A stretch of DNA of 64,000 bases, from assembly GCF_023856365.1 (NCBI RefSeq), contig NC_064535.1, positions 10,126,363 to 10,190,362 of the forward strand. The letters run 5' to 3'. The DNA comes from Brienomyrus brachyistius. Taxonomy: Eukaryota; Chordata; Actinopteri; Osteoglossiformes; Mormyridae. The notes below the pieces were generated by a model, which saw only the letters and a list, made by a program, of their open reading frames with translations, ran no database searches and was not told the DNA's origin. The position numbers and the translations under genes are program-made. Positions 1 to 12,560 of this stretch are shown here, in pieces. Position 1 is the stretch's first letter. Each line of letters starts with the position of its first letter.

Positions 1-1187
1 CCCTCATGGACAGGAAGCAGCAGCGTGCCACCACCGTTCCCCAGGGTATCAAAGTCGTCAAGGTACTCTTCGCTGGTGTCGTTGTGCTCCAGCGAGGAGG
101 CGGACGAGAGCGACATGTCTTCTAGCCGATCTCCCAGACAGCGCGTCTGGAGTTCCGGTTCTCGTGAAGCCGGGTCACCCCTGGACTGACTCTTAGGTGC
201 TAGCACCCCCTCCTGGTCACTCAGGGTATCTGAGGTTGTCAAAGGTGTCTCTATGGAGTCCATGCCTTGGTCTACGGGTGTGGTATCAATGCACTCTTTC
301 CCAGCTAAGAGTGGACGTGGAATATGGATGAGAGAAGGTCGAGGAAGTCTGAAGCCTAGAGCCGTGGGTCTGCTAAGCGCACATCCTGGGAGGAGCGGCT
401 TCTTCAGGTGGCCAGTAGGGGTCACCCCACTGGATGGCACGGCTAGCCTGGTCATGGATCCCCTACCGCAAGCAAGACCGGATTTCAAAGGCATCGGGGA
501 GTGTGTCTGCTTGCTCGACGGTGGCTTGGCCAACTCTACGGCCTTGTTGAAGGAGAAGGAGCGCGTCATCGGCGGGGCGGTGGGCAATGACGACTGGTTG
601 AAGTGGGAGAAGCTTTGAGAGCGGACCATAGGGTCCGGCGGGAGGGACTTCAAGCTGTCACTTAACTGGGACCCAGCTTGGGCAGAGCTGGAGCCGACCT
701 TTGGGCGGGGCAGGCCCGACCCAGCACGAACTTTGACCCCGCTGCTGCTCACGCCATTCATGCCGAACTTCCCGCTAGGGGTCGGTTTAGCTGCTGGCTG
801 GGTGTCTGCTTTGGGGACCATCTGGGCAGGCTTTGCGTTCGTGGTTGACGTAGCCAAAGCCTGCCGTTGCACCACGGCGGCTGCAGAGGACGGCTTCTTA
901 AGCTCCCTCGTGCTACTCACCTTTCGTTCTTTACCCTCTTCACCCATTTCTGATACGACCTCCTCAGGATTGGGAGGGGTAGTAGCTCCCTCCTTCTTCC
1001 ATTTCAGTGAAAACGAGGGAATACGCACCATTCCGTTGGGCCTCTTCAAGCCAGTGCCCTTCCCCTCGTTACTGGGAGCCGACTGGCAAGATCCGTGCGG
1101 CTGAGAGGCCAGGCCAGCCTCAGGGCGGACACCAAACTTGGGGAGCCTGGAGACCATGGTAGGCTTGCTGACGGCCTTCTCCTCCAT
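1..1187 (-). CDS. ccser2: CCSER2 (coiled-coil serine-rich protein 2), first coding exon, partial
   Basis: The minus strand is open from an ATG at 1187-1185 to the left edge (about 395 codons), so the rest of the protein lies outside. The protein starts MEEK, as in vertebrate CCSER2. It then shows family landmarks: MVRSQSFSHF near residue 187, TRSFSFNKAVELAKP just after it, and MSLSSASSLEHNDTSEEYLDDF near residue 357, in place of the ISLSSLSSS...DLSEDFSDDF stretch of human CCSER2. Composition is low-complexity, rich in Ser, Pro, Lys and Thr, as in the family. CCSER2 (Gcap14 in mouse) is a microtubule-associated cytoplasmic protein. The coiled coil is expected in later exons. A splice acceptor near 1220 (CTTCTCCAG on the minus strand) puts about 30 bases of leader before the ATG, so a noncoding first exon lies upstream. 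Whether this is a duplicate copy (a or b) cannot be told. The plus-strand ORFs here are antisense shadows. Confidence 0.85.
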   Translation of the reverse strand, partial: MEEKAVSKPTMVSRLPKFGVRPEAGLASQPHGSCQSAPSNEGKGTGLKRPNGMVRIPSFSLKWKKEGATTPPNPEEVVSEMGEEGKERKVSSTRELKKPSSAAAVVQRQALATSTTNAKPAQMVPKADTQPAAKPTPSGKFGMNGVSSSGVKVRAGSGLPRPKVGSSSAQAGSQLSDSLKSLPPDPMVRSQSFSHFNQSSLPTAPPMTRSFSFNKAVELAKPPSSKQTHSPMPLKSGLACGRGSMTRLAVPSSGVTPTGHLKKPLLPGCALSRPTALGFRLPRPSLIHIPRPLLAGKECIDTTPVDQGMDSIETPLTTSDTLSDQEGVLAPKSQSRGDPASREPELQTRCLGDRLEDMSLSSASSLEHNDTSEEYLDDFDTLGNGGGTLLLPVHE

Positions 1188-3663
1188 CGACCCCCAAAAG
1201 GGTCATTGATATTCACAGAGAAGACAGCTGGAGAAGGTGAGAAAAGAAAGACATATTCTAATTAGAGAAAGCTATGGATGCAACATTCAAAACACACCAC
1301 ATAAAATTATAGCTGATCAGACATTTCCAAAGACACCGTTCAGCCAGTCGTCAAGGGGATGAATCAATTAATAAATGCAACAGTATGCAATGCAATCAAA
1401 TATTTTTAGTGCAAGGTAAACAGACTTAGTTACAGGACACCATCCCCTTGTGCATTATTGTCTGGCACTTCGACCTGCTGCTATGGTGATGCTGATTTTC
1501 TCAATTCAACACAAAATATCGTAATAAAAAAAACAAAAAAGAAAGAGTGACCATTGTGGGTTGTGATTGGTCATCTCCTCGGCAGCCATGTGTTTGTAAT
1601 GTGCTATTTGCTTGTACATCACTTTAGACAAATACATCTGTTAAATAAAATAAATCTACATGACAAAACATGGGGTTTGGGAAATCTACCATGGCATAAA
1701 TAATATTGGTATAAATCGTACTTGATGTCCAAGGAGATTCACAGGCCTGCAACTGCGATTTTGCATTTTGTCCTTTTAGGTTGAAACGCATAAAATAAGC
1801 CACACCCTTATAATACTGGTCAAAAAAAAATTTTTTACACAATTCAAAAACCTTGAAAACCAGTGGTATTGCTACCATTCTCCATTCAAAACTATTATGA
1901 AAGAAAAAAAAGCTAGCAGGCATATTTGATATGGCATTCCATAACTGATTTAATAAAATGCAATTTAAATGCACCATGAATGATATGATGCATTACTGAA
2001 GTTTGCCATTTTCGAAAGTTTAATAAAATGCATACCAAACGGTTTCCTTAACCCTTTTTAATAATGACCTGTAATGTTTTTGACCAATATAATGTCACTA
2101 AAAATACAAGGTCTTAAGGTCTAGACCAGAGGTTTCAGCAGAAAAGAGTTTTATTAAAGTCCTTCAGCTACATGCATTCTGTCACATAGCATTTTTCCAG
2201 ATTAATTATCCAAATTAATTCTGGCATAGAAAAGGAATATCAGCAGTACAGGTTCTCCTCTTAGACTGCCCTTGATATCCACCTTAAATAAGAGATGTGT
2301 TCTTTATTGTTACATCATGCTATGATATCATAAGCACAATGCCCTTACAAACCTGCCCAGCGTGTGATCTCAGGCCTGCACTGTAAGAAATCTAGCTCTT
2401 AACACTTGTCCCTGGGAAAAAACTAAATGCTGAAGCACTCTGACAGAATGAAAACTTGCACACTCTGCAGGACCTTTAAAGACGAGTGTGTGTTAAACAA
2501 CACAAAAAACAGATATTAATCAAATTATACTTATACGACCATAAACCTGCCGGACGAAAGCCAAGCCTTTCCCAGTTGACTGGGGTGAAAATAATAATCA
2601 AATAGGGAAAAAAAATATTTTACATTAGATTAAGCTACATCACAATCCTGTATCCTACATCCACAGAAATAACGTAGTGCCTCCGTTAGAGTACACAGCT
2701 GAATATTTTACCGGAATGAATAGTTAGCTTGATAACACAGCAGGGGTGTCAGGTTCTTACAGCCCAATTCCTTCACCACAAAGCTACTTGCAGGTTCTTT
2801 TCACACAAGAGGTCAGATTTCTCAGGACTGGCTTTGTTCACGCTGGATGAAACACCGTCTCCAGCCGCTAGCTTTAAACGGCCCTTTCTGGGAGGGACCT
2901 CGCCATGAGGAGATCACAGACCCGCAAATGTGAACCACACTGCACCCTCCCATCTCAATCCACTTGAGGGACGCACAACAGCCATGGGTTTGAGAGTAAA
3001 TCCAAACAGCGACATTTAAGCTTTGGTCCCATACAAGTTTTTTTTTTTCCTTTTTATGTAAAAAAAATTATTAAAAAAACAGCTGCGAAGAACCAGGCCA
3101 TTTGAGAGGTCAACCCAGCCCGTCACACAGTGACCCACATTCAGCCTCGCTCTCCGCCCAGGCTGGGCAGCGACTGAAAGGGTTGGCAAACGCTCTCGAA
3201 TCCCGAACGAGCTTCGATATTCACCCTCCACTGTAATGGGGTCAGTCAGTTCAGGCAGAGACCCGGTCCTGGAGGGTTATGTGCTTCGGCACATTATCAG
3301 ATGCATTATTAGTGGATTATTAATGCATTCAGATGCATTATTAGTGGTCTTCAAATGTTCGAATTATAGAGTAAATCCAGGAAGTATTACTGTACATTAC
3401 AATATGGTACGTAAAGGACCTGCGATCAATGACAGTCAAGAAGACAGCAGAACAATTCCTACAAGACTTATAGGGTGAATAGGTTGGCTAGATCAATAAA
3501 ATAGCAGTATCCTTGTTATACTGTAAATATAGAATGGCGGTAATGCTCGTTTTGATTAATACAGAAATTCGACATTTAACACGTTTGCTGTTCTGTGTTC
3601 TATAGCTAGGGGGAAAAAAACAGCCCTAACAGAACTAATCATAGAAAGCTGTGGTTTTCAGCA

Positions 3664-3820
3664 CAGTCCCTGGAGACCCCCAGACAGCCTACATTTCTGC
3701 TCCCTCCCAGCTCCCAATACACCAACATCAGGTATCCAGTGTTCTTGATTGTTCAGTTCATGAATGCTGGGAGCTGGGAGGGAGCAAAAATGCGGACTGT
3801 CTGGGGGTCTCCCAGGACTG
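3664..3820. repeat. Long inverted repeat (53-bp arms, 51-nt loop)
   Basis: Positions 3664-3716 and 3768-3820 are reverse complements at about 47 of 53 positions, separated by 51 bases. The arms include CTCCCTCCCAGCTCCCA and its complement. Transcribed on either strand this would fold into a stable hairpin. It could be a small MITE or foldback element. No coding content is seen. Confidence 0.85.
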
Positions 3821-4989
3821 GCCCGAGAAACAAAGTTAAAGTATCATACTAGGTACCCCTTGGGCTAAGAAAAAAAGTGACTGTTTTTAATATCCATTAG
3901 CACACATTCATGACCCTAGGGTTGGCCTTTAAAAACATGCAGCAGTTCTGTGGATTTCCTAGGGACTCGCCTGGTCTGCTAACACCCAGATCCAGGTAAG
4001 ACATATATATAGATAACCAGGCAGGGACCAAAGGAGCGAACCAAGGGCTTGTATCCACCTTAAACCTTCTTGAAGGCAGGAATTATGATGATTCCAAGCA
4101 ATCTCATGAATTCAAGAGCAGTTTAAAAGCCATAATGCTGTTTAAACAGTTTCATAACAACCATTTGGATAGCTGTCCAGGGTTAATAAGCAAAAAAGAC
4201 CAATTGGTGAAGATACTGAATTAAAACACATTACCCATCCTCTCTGTCAGCATTATCATCCTAAGATAAAGACATCTCTATCCTTCCTGATGAGATATGT
4301 CATACAATTATAGCACTCTGTCAATTTAAAAGGCTATAACAGCCAATCAAGCATTACAGAAACTGCAGAGAAGATTATAAACACAGGACAGCAATGGTAA
4401 TTGCTAAACCGGAAATGTTTATTGAACTTATCGCTAAATTCGGAAATAGATTAAAGCATTTAGGCGATTAACCTAAATCGGAGAGTATGTGTCACATGTA
4501 AACACACGCAATGTAGAGCAGGCCTGTCAAACTCCAATCAGACTCTTGTCAGTCTTCATTCTAACCTAATTTTATGGCTTAACTGGTCCAAGAGTGCATT
4601 TAGGAGGATGTTAATGAAAAAACATGCAACAACTTCTAAAGACATACAGCCACCTTCAGCACAAGAGAAAAGGGCATGTAGGGGCATACATATCCTCATC
4701 TAAAGACAGATGAGGACAGATGCCTTCAACAAACGCAGAGACATACATGCTAGCACAGATATTCCCCTTGCTGGATACGCCTTAGCTTTGTAGCTATTAA
4801 ATGGGAAGGATGAGGTTACAGACTGTTTCCGAACCAGGAAAATACCACATTCTGCTCTTAACCTACATGGTGCCACAGCATAATGATCTATTGTGCATGT
4901 AATCATAGAAGGACGTCCCATATTAATAAATTTGTCTTGATATAGTTAGGATGACCTTGCCATATTATACAACACAAAACACCATTTCA

Positions 4990-5085
4990 GCCCTGTGATC
5001 GGCTGGCTCCCCATCCTGGGTTGTTCCCTGCCTCGTGCCCATTGCTTCCGGGATAGGCTCCGGACCCCCCGTGACCATTTCAGGT
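4990..5085 (+). mobile_element. SINE 3' fragment (same family as 8985-9314)
   Basis: Contains the consensus block GGCTGGCTCCCCATCCTGGG, then GGATAGGCTCCGGACCCCCC, found in the body of the SINE at 8985 and 25788. The tRNA-like head and the GGATGG tail are missing, so it is a truncated copy. Confidence 0.7.
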
Positions 5086-6124
5086 AAGGGGAAAAAAAAT
5101 CCAATCGCATTTTCATTACAGGTGTCTTCTGGGACTGCCCCTTACACTGCTATGAAATTTCATTACAGACTGATGCCAATTAATCCCTTAAACCTATTTA
5201 TGCACATTGAGCTAAAGGAGTTTGATCCAGACAACAGGAATAGTAACTGAAGAGAAGGACATAATTAGGTTAAGAGTCACTGTGCACTAAAGCCTGTGTT
5301 TCAAAAGACAAGCTATGAGGCAGTCATGTAAATATTGCATGGGGCCATCTCTCACAGAGCCCAAACCTGGTGGGATGGGTTAGGGAGGAATAGATTACTG
5401 GCCAGTGTTCAACTGTTTGGCTGCTCCAGCCAATCAAGCGTATAGCGGGTGTGGCCAGTGAAAGTCTGCCCTCCTACAGGAATCATTCTCCACCCAGTCC
5501 TGCTATGGAATAGTCACTCACAACAGGAAACAAATGATGACGAATGCAGGTACAAATAATTAGGCATACTTGTACCTTTGTCCAAGAATTAACATTCACA
5601 CGCTTTCAGAAGGTTCAATTTCAAAAATGAAATCCAATTAATAAATGACGTTTTTTGAGTAATGTTATATAAAATATCACAACAAGTTTACAGTAGGATG
5701 ATGACTTTTATAATGTAATTTTACAGTATAATTTTTTAGGTCTGATGTTTAATCACTGCCATTTTTGTAGCTAATCCACAGTACTATTTCAGCTACAAAT
5801 AAAACTAACACCTGCAAATAATTCCCTTCTTTGTCGATTACTACTTTTTTTTCCCAAAATCACAGTAAAGACAACTATTTACATAAAGAACGATACTTTA
5901 TCCTTAAAGATAAGGTTTAATAAACTTTGAAATAACATATGACCTTGTCAACATGATCTCCATAGTTCAGTCCTCACAAACACATCTATATCTATAAAGA
6001 TGACTTATATATTTGATTCCTGCCCCATGAGTGAAGTTTTTTGGGTTTAGTTGAGCACCCTGCCTGAAGCCAGACATGTATTTTAGGTGAATCTAGGTCG
6101 GAATGTGGCTCTGAGAGTAAGAAC

Positions 6125-6305
6125 ACCCTGCCTGTGATCGGAAGGTCAGAACCCAAACGCAAATCCCATGACTGGCTGATTGATGTCAGCGCTGAGTCCT
6201 GGAGCAAGGCCCCTAACCTCCATTACTCCAGGGACTGTTTGACCAGCTCTTTGATTCTCAGTTGAACATTGCTTTGGACAAAAGTGTCTGCCAAACAGAT
6301 ATATG
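6125..6305 (+). mobile_element. Degenerate tRNA-derived SINE, second family
   Basis: Carries the features of a fish SINE class with the phrase GAGCAAGGCCCCTAACC, then CTCCAGGGACTG and a TTGGACAAAAGTGTCTGCC end. Related copies are at 18420, 33835 (reverse), 54775, 56985 and 58435. The promoter boxes are eroded. Confidence 0.5.
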
Positions 6306-6802
6306 TACCTGTAAATTGATGGGTGTGCTTAAAGTTTTCCTCTGTCATGTGTCCTCTGTGATAGATATGCACGCTTGGCGCGCACCACCTCACAGCAGAT
6401 GTTTCTGAGGATAACCTTCAAGCTCGGAACGGCCCTGCACTCCATCAGCCATCCTGGGAAGACGGCTGGGCAATAATGAGCAGTAAACAACAACTGCAGC
6501 AAACACTTTAATTACCATGATCATTTTAACACCCCATTTATCCCAGAAATTATTACAGAATATGCACCGTGCCTCTGCCTGAGAAGCATCTACATCATGG
6601 ATATATAATCAGCAGGGAATGCAGATTGGAAGCAAGCAGGTTTTAAATGATGCATACTGGCCCCCACCTGCAGCTACTGAAAACTATTACACTGATTAAC
6701 AGTATTATTGCTTAGAAGACCTGACTGCTATACTCTTATGACCAATATATCCAGAGTAGGATAGAAATAGTCAAAGACTTGCTACTATACAAGAATAGAG
6801 GC

Positions 6803-6998
6803 AGGCTCCCTATTGGACGGGAGTAGGAACAGGCTCCCTATTGGAAGGGAGTAAGAACAGGCTCTCTAGTGGACGGGAGTAGGAACAGGCTCCCTATTGG
6901 ACGGGAGTAAGAACAGGCTCTCTAGTGGATGGGAGTAAGAACAGGCTCTCTAGTGGACGGGAGTAGGAACAGGCTCCCTATTGGACAGGAGTAGGAAC
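6803..6998 (+). repeat. Minisatellite, seven units of 28 bp
   Basis: Seven head-to-tail 28-bp units start at 6803, 6831, 6859, 6887, 6915, 6943 and 6971. Two unit types occur: AGGCTCCCTATTGGACGGGA followed by GTAGGAAC, and a variant with TCTCTAGTGG. They are interspersed, which suggests past expansion by blocks. No ORF is maintained. Confidence 0.9.
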
Positions 6999-8984
6999 AA
7001 GCTTGTTATAAGCCGGGTAAAAATATTTCTTTCTGTTTATCCCTTTTTCACTGCCAGTCCATTCACATTATTCCAGCATGGAAACTGTACATTGTAATGA
7101 TAAAAACGTACTGTTTTGGTCATGAACAGCATAAGATGGTACAGTTTACCAAAACCTGGAAATGAATGGATGCACATTTACATTTTAGAAATATTTCAAG
7201 AATACTGCATCCCAACCCCCAACTTGTTTCCCTAGTAAGATGAGACCTTAAGGTTTCATTGGCAATAACGTCTAATTTCTTTTCCTCCAAATTCATAAAA
7301 AGCGAAAGCGACGTATTGGGGGGGAAAACAATAAAGAACACATCCTTAAGAAAATAAAAGGTGAGATTTTAATTGAAGTGGAGGGGAGCTAACGTAGACA
7401 TATTAATTTATAGATACTGGAGCCAAACAGATATACTAGGTCAAGAACACACAGCCCCATTTTCACTCAAATAATCCTGCCCCAAGACATCAGCACATAA
7501 ATTACTGTCCGCATCTGCAGGCAGGGATGTACACAGGCTAGAGAAGCAGTAACATTTCCCCCCCCCCTGCATCTTTTCACTACGCTGCACGTATATAAAA
7601 TTCTCATGCTGTGTGCAAAATGTTTTCCAATCGGTTCAAATTTATATACAGTACATACAAAAACTAACAAAATGTGATTCTGCAGCCACTGCCACACTCC
7701 TTGCAAAGGCAGGTTACATTTAGAGGCATGACATGAACACAGTTTAAAGTGCATAAATTCACATTAATTTACAGTTTTGGGCAGTATCGAAAAAATGACG
7801 CAGCACAGCTCAGGTTAAATCAGTAAACAAAATCACACACTCTGACACACCGAGCTGCTTTACCTGAGCCAGGGTTAATGGCAATGACAAAAAAGTGCAC
7901 ATCAGCCTAAAACAATTACTAAATTGTGCTCAACAGGACAGGGTAACAATTAATCACATTCTGGACATTTGCCATCATACACCACTACGTCTCCTCCCGA
8001 CACGCCATGCCCACCACCCCCCAGCCAAAACACATCAGGAGAGCATCCTCATTTCATGTAGTTAAGTCTGATGCTATTTGATTTTTAATTGCACATACAC
8101 CGTCCATTAATGTGTTGCACGCAGGAGTCTTTTCCCCAGGGACTAAAAAAGCTTCTCGTATCATATCAAAGCAGCATTCAAGTACAAGAACCAAAATGGC
8201 TGCGAGAAAATGACCACTTCCTGTCATTCTATCAAACGCACACCTCCGTAGCTGCACCTCGCCCTCCGCTATTCATCTCTAATGCAAAGGAAATAGAGAG
8301 CGGCGGGCAGAATGCAGAACGCGCGACATCTCTCTGGAAACATCAAAGCTTCTCAATTTTCTTACTTAAAAATAATCACTAGAAATGGACAACTGCTCAT
8401 GTCTTCTGCAGAATTCTCCAGAAATCAGCTTTGACCAATGAGGCATAGATTAGAAATATATCCATGACCACTGTTTTCAGAAAGGGCAAATTCCACTCAG
8501 ACTAGACACAGCACCCCACAGCACTGCTCAAATCACTACAGATTAAGCAGACAGGCCATGTGACAAATGCAGGTCTACAATAGCCCTTTGATCCATTTAG
8601 AGGTTTCAGGGCTAAGAACTGGAAGCCACATCAAACAGCACTTGCCCAAGAACTACAACACATGTAACTTTATTTAGACCCTGAGGATCATAAACACTCG
8701 CCTAGCTTTGTTCTGAACTGAACACCCCTCACCTATGCAAAATGAGAACAGGACACCCTGGAGACAGTTTCCACTTCCTGTTAAGTGGCTGAAGTATATT
8801 TTTATCCCGAAAAAACACAATGTACAGCATGATGGTTGTATCCCTCAAACACATCATTCACCTACAGATTTATATATTAGTCTATATATTTTTCTGCAAC
8901 AAATAGCAAAAATCAATTAACATGATTTAAATCAGAACATTAGAAATATTTATATTTAAACGTGTAAATACAAAAGTGATTGGG

Positions 8985-9314
8985 GGTGGGGGTGGCATGG
9001 TTGTGCAGTGGTTAGCACTGTTGCCTCACACCTCTGGGACCCGGGTTCGAATCTCCACCAGGGTCACATGTGTGTGGAGTTTGCATGTTCTCCCCATGTC
9101 ATTGTGGGGTTTTCTCCGGGTACTCCGGTTTCCCCCCACAGTCCAAAAACATGCTGAGGCTAATTGGAGTTGCTAAATTGCCCATAGGAGTGCATGTGTG
9201 AGTGAATGGTGTGTGAGTGTGCCCTGCGATGGGCTGGCCCCCCATCCTGGGTTGTCCTCCGGACCCCCCGCGACCCAGTAGGATAAGCAGGCTGGAAGAT
9301 GGATGGATGGATGA
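8985..9314 (+). mobile_element. tRNA-headed SINE, nearly full length
   Basis: Starts with a tRNA-like head (GTGCAGTGGTTAGCACTG) and a B-box-like GGGTTCGAATC near 9045. The middle has GTGTGGAGTTTGCATGTTCTC and CCCACAGTCCAAAAACATGC, and the 3' end is a GGATGGATGGATG tail. Other copies in the window are at 25788-26148, an older one at 13045-13352, a 3' fragment at 4990 and a reverse-oriented tail at the right edge. Confidence 0.8.
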
Positions 9315-10899
9315 AGTAATTTGAGAATGTCTACAAAATTGTGTGAACGATCTTTCTTAAATGTTCAGTTCTTATTGAAAATAACTATTGATAAAATGAA
9401 TCATATTTTCAGTAATTATAGAGCCCTAAGCTATTTGTTCTAGGTGCCCAGTACAGCAACAAGTGCATCACACAAACACAAAGGCGTTATTCCTGACATC
9501 GCTACTATAAAATATCAAGTCATACACTGCAGCATAGTGCAGCTCCTGCGAAACATTGCGAATCACGGGAAAACTAAAAAGATTAAAAGCCAACCACTGA
9601 CCAAGAACCTGAATGACAATAATCCAAGAAATGTATGTTGCGTCAAAACTTATCATCACATCTGCAGAAAAATGCATGAGAAGCATCGCAGGATCACGTG
9701 TGGCACAGACACGAATGTTTCCTGGAGATGGTCGAACAAAGAACTTCTGATTATCGTTTTGGACAGCACTTTATGGGGTTCAAAATGCTGAACCAACATC
9801 TACCTATTGATATATAACAATTCTAGATTAAATAAAGAAAAAACACACTGTGATGCAAGACAACTGCGATTACAACCTTCTAGTGTTATAAAATCAAATC
9901 AAAATCAAAATGAACAAAATACATTTGTTAAGTCATTATGTAGATCCATAAGAAACTATCAGCGCTTATGAATTATGACTTGCATACCTGCATATCTATT
10001 ATATCTATGCTTCTACTGGCTTCTGTTACAATGTATCTAATCAAAGGACAATGTTTCCATTGTTATTATCTTGGTACTGACCGTATACCAGGTTAATAAC
10101 TTGTAGGCCCAATCTCTGTGCACACAACCTATCTGTACATTTATTAAAGTCTTGCACATCGTAGAAATACATCTTACCTGATGTGAATGGATGAGCTAGC
10201 AGCTCATGATCGAAATCATTTAAGTCCACAATGCAAATACTGCAAAGGTGCCCAACTTCTAAACATTCACTGCATTTACAGCTGGTAGTAGGATCGTATT
10301 GTACAGTACATATACCGAAGACTATCTGTCGCAATGGAGGACGAAATAACAGCCAAATTGAAATTAAACTAATTATAAACATTTTAACAGGATCCTGTAC
10401 GTAAACCTGGCTCAACCGTACAGCTTATTACCGAAACGATGAACTGCTCATTACCTTAACTAGCTAAGCGAAGTATAGGAGTATATTGAGGGATTTAATG
10501 GAAATCAGTGTCCCGTTAGGAAAGGTTTAGCTAGCTAGCTACCGTCTCAGCGACACTATGGGTATATAAAGTCCAATATACTGAAATACCTACCTACCAA
10601 AATACCCAGAGGGATGCTTAGCTACACACAACCGACTGACTATTGCGCCGTGTTATTACTGCAAGTTTCTCCGACAGGAAATCGGCTACATTACTGACAG
10701 ATACTTGCTAACTAAACTCTGATAAGATTTCATGTGCCATGTCTTGGTTATGCACGATATGTTATTGTAAAACTAATAAGCTTTCTACCTAAGATCAGTC
10801 AGGTACACAGTCAGCTCTCTGCAAAACCCCACGACCAAAACAAATGATGCTGCTGTGTTCGGATCAGAGCTGCGATGCTTTTCGTTTCCACATCATTTC

Positions 10900-11190
10900 A
10901 TTTTCTCCTTCTCTGAGGCGGAGCCTCGCAAGAATCACCTGGACTCCACTGATCGCTCTTCTCTCATATTAAGCGCAATTTGATCATCTTGCTCACTGAG
11001 ACGATCGCCTCCGAAACGCGATAGGAATCTTCATTTTTACTGCATGCACTTCGTTTTTTATTCCATCAGACTGCTTAATTTCTCTCTTCTCCCTTGTTGC
11101 TTAAACCAGCCTAGCGTCCCTCCATCATTCATTCTCCGCCACCCTTGACACTGACGTCAGGCACTGAAACACACTTCCGGCCCGCTGTCT
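10900..11190 (-). promoter_or_regulatory. ccser2: Candidate ccser2 promoter and noncoding first exon
   Basis: A perfect CRE palindrome TGACGTCA lies at 11152-11159 and an ETS-type CTTCCGG at about 11174, in a locally GC-richer patch upstream (minus-strand sense) of ccser2. On the minus strand, GAGTCCAG followed by GTGATT offers a splice donor after 10939. The distance to the coding exon (about 9.7 kb) is normal for intron 1 of a large vertebrate gene. This is an inference from motifs and position. The sites could serve another transcript. Confidence 0.3.
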
Positions 11191-12329
11191 GTGCGCAATC
11201 AGTTCCGTATAGCATCATTTCTCATTTTTCTTTTCATTTTTTTCAGTTATTACAATTTAATCATTTAATTCGATCTTAAGTATGTGCATGCATCCCAGGA
11301 TTTCATTTAGCTGAAATGTTCTGCAAACATGAAATACGATTGACGTTGTCAATGGGGAACCAGCAATCAGATGCGGCCCGTTTATCATCCTCAATACACG
11401 ATAAATATGTTGTATTTTTAAAAACAAAACATGAGATTGATTTACAAAAGAGGATGGCTTGAGTTTAAGATGAAAATTTTGAAAAAAAAAATAGAAAGTA
11501 CACTGCGGAGAATGTCCTAAAATTATTTTAATGAAAAATGTAATTGTATTTCTGTGTTTTTATTAATTGTGAGAAATAGCCTTCTAACTATATGTGTCTA
11601 TGCTTGCCCTGTACCCTCTCCTACAAACATAAAACAATTTTTATGGTTTGTTTGTTTTTTTAAGACTCAGGTGTATTTAAGATGGTGCATTCCTGCGGTC
11701 TGAGGAATGTTTTAAGGCTATAAAATTTAATTCGTTTAGAAACTCGAGGTATTCCTGTTTCAATGTTGAAATGGGGTCTGGCTAAGTGGACATGCACATG
11801 TAGCAAACATGAAATATATACTAATAAATATCAAGACCAAAGACAGATTCAGTCAACATCCTTATGACCTGCATTATTGAATTTTTACACAATAATGTCA
11901 TACAAATGTCGGGCACTGTGAAAGAAAAAAAATCGACCATCTCCAAAACCTGTTTCTTTTCTTTTGAATTGCATTCCTCACTTACATTTCAGGAAGGGCA
12001 CCTTGCATTTTATGCAATACATTAAATACTTTTATGTAGGCCTATTGATCATAAACATCACAATTCAGAAAGCATGTAAGATTTTATATGACCACAAGAT
12101 GGCAATAGACGATCGTTTTGGTGGTTTTCAGGTGGCTTTTTAGCAATACACTTAATGCTATTGGAATGTAGCGTAGGATTGAGCGACAGTTCATAACTTA
12201 AAGAATCGTAAATCGAGTTTATCGCTAATTGGTGGATAAAAACTGAAACTATAGCCACAAGTAATCTTAGTAATCCATGAATGGAGCCTGAATCGTCTGT
12301 GTGTGTGTGAGGGGGGGGAAATTATGTTT

Positions 12330-12560
12330 ATATTACATTGTGGGGACCAAATGTTCTCCACAATGTAAAAGAATCCTGTTATTTGGATGTTGTAGGGACC
12401 ATTTTCAGGTCCCCACAAAGATGGTTTTCAGTCAAAAACCTAAAAATGTCAAAAGTCCTTTCTTTGTTTACTTGTAGTTAAGGTTAGGGCTGGTTAGAGG
12501 TTAAGGTCATCATGCTGGGATTAGAGTTTTTCCTATAGAAATGAATGGAGAGTCCCCACA
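12330..12560. repeat. Dispersed repeat with GTGGGGACC / GGTCCCCAC inverted motifs
   Basis: A short hairpin (ACATTGTGGGGA at 12335-12346 against TCTCCACAATGT at 12355-12366) is followed by AGGTCCCCACA near 12410 and GAGTCCCCACA near 12550. Such GGGGACC-bearing fragments are widespread in fish genomes, but I cannot assign the family. Confidence 0.45.

Larger units (their letters stand above)
1225..10936. other. Gene-free stretch, probably ccser2 intron 1
   Basis: About 9.7 kb with no convincing coding exon on either strand. It is AT-rich and holds a 53-bp-arm hairpin (3664-3820), a SINE tail (4990-5085), a second SINE type (6125-6305), a 28-bp minisatellite (6803-6998) and a full SINE (8985-9314). 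Two medium ORFs lie here, 9444-9791 plus and 10041-10415 minus. Neither resembles a family I know, has splice context or keeps a recognisable domain. If the proposed ccser2 promoter at about 11.1 kb is right, this is intron 1. Confidence 0.5.

Noticed and set aside
253..1104. Two plus-strand ORFs of about 120 codons
   Set aside because: They are antisense to the ccser2 coding exon, whose minus-strand frame has clear family similarity.
9040..9060. Possible tRNA gene (GGGTTCGAATC)
   Set aside because: The B box belongs to a SINE head; no cloverleaf with acceptor stem can be formed.
9444..9791. 115-codon plus-strand ORF
   Set aside because: No family resemblance, no splice context, ordinary AT-rich composition and no neighbouring exon.
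10041..10415. 124-codon minus-strand ORF with a cysteine cluster
   Set aside because: The cysteines fit no zinc-finger or disulfide pattern I know, and there is no promoter or splice evidence. Kept as unknown, not called.
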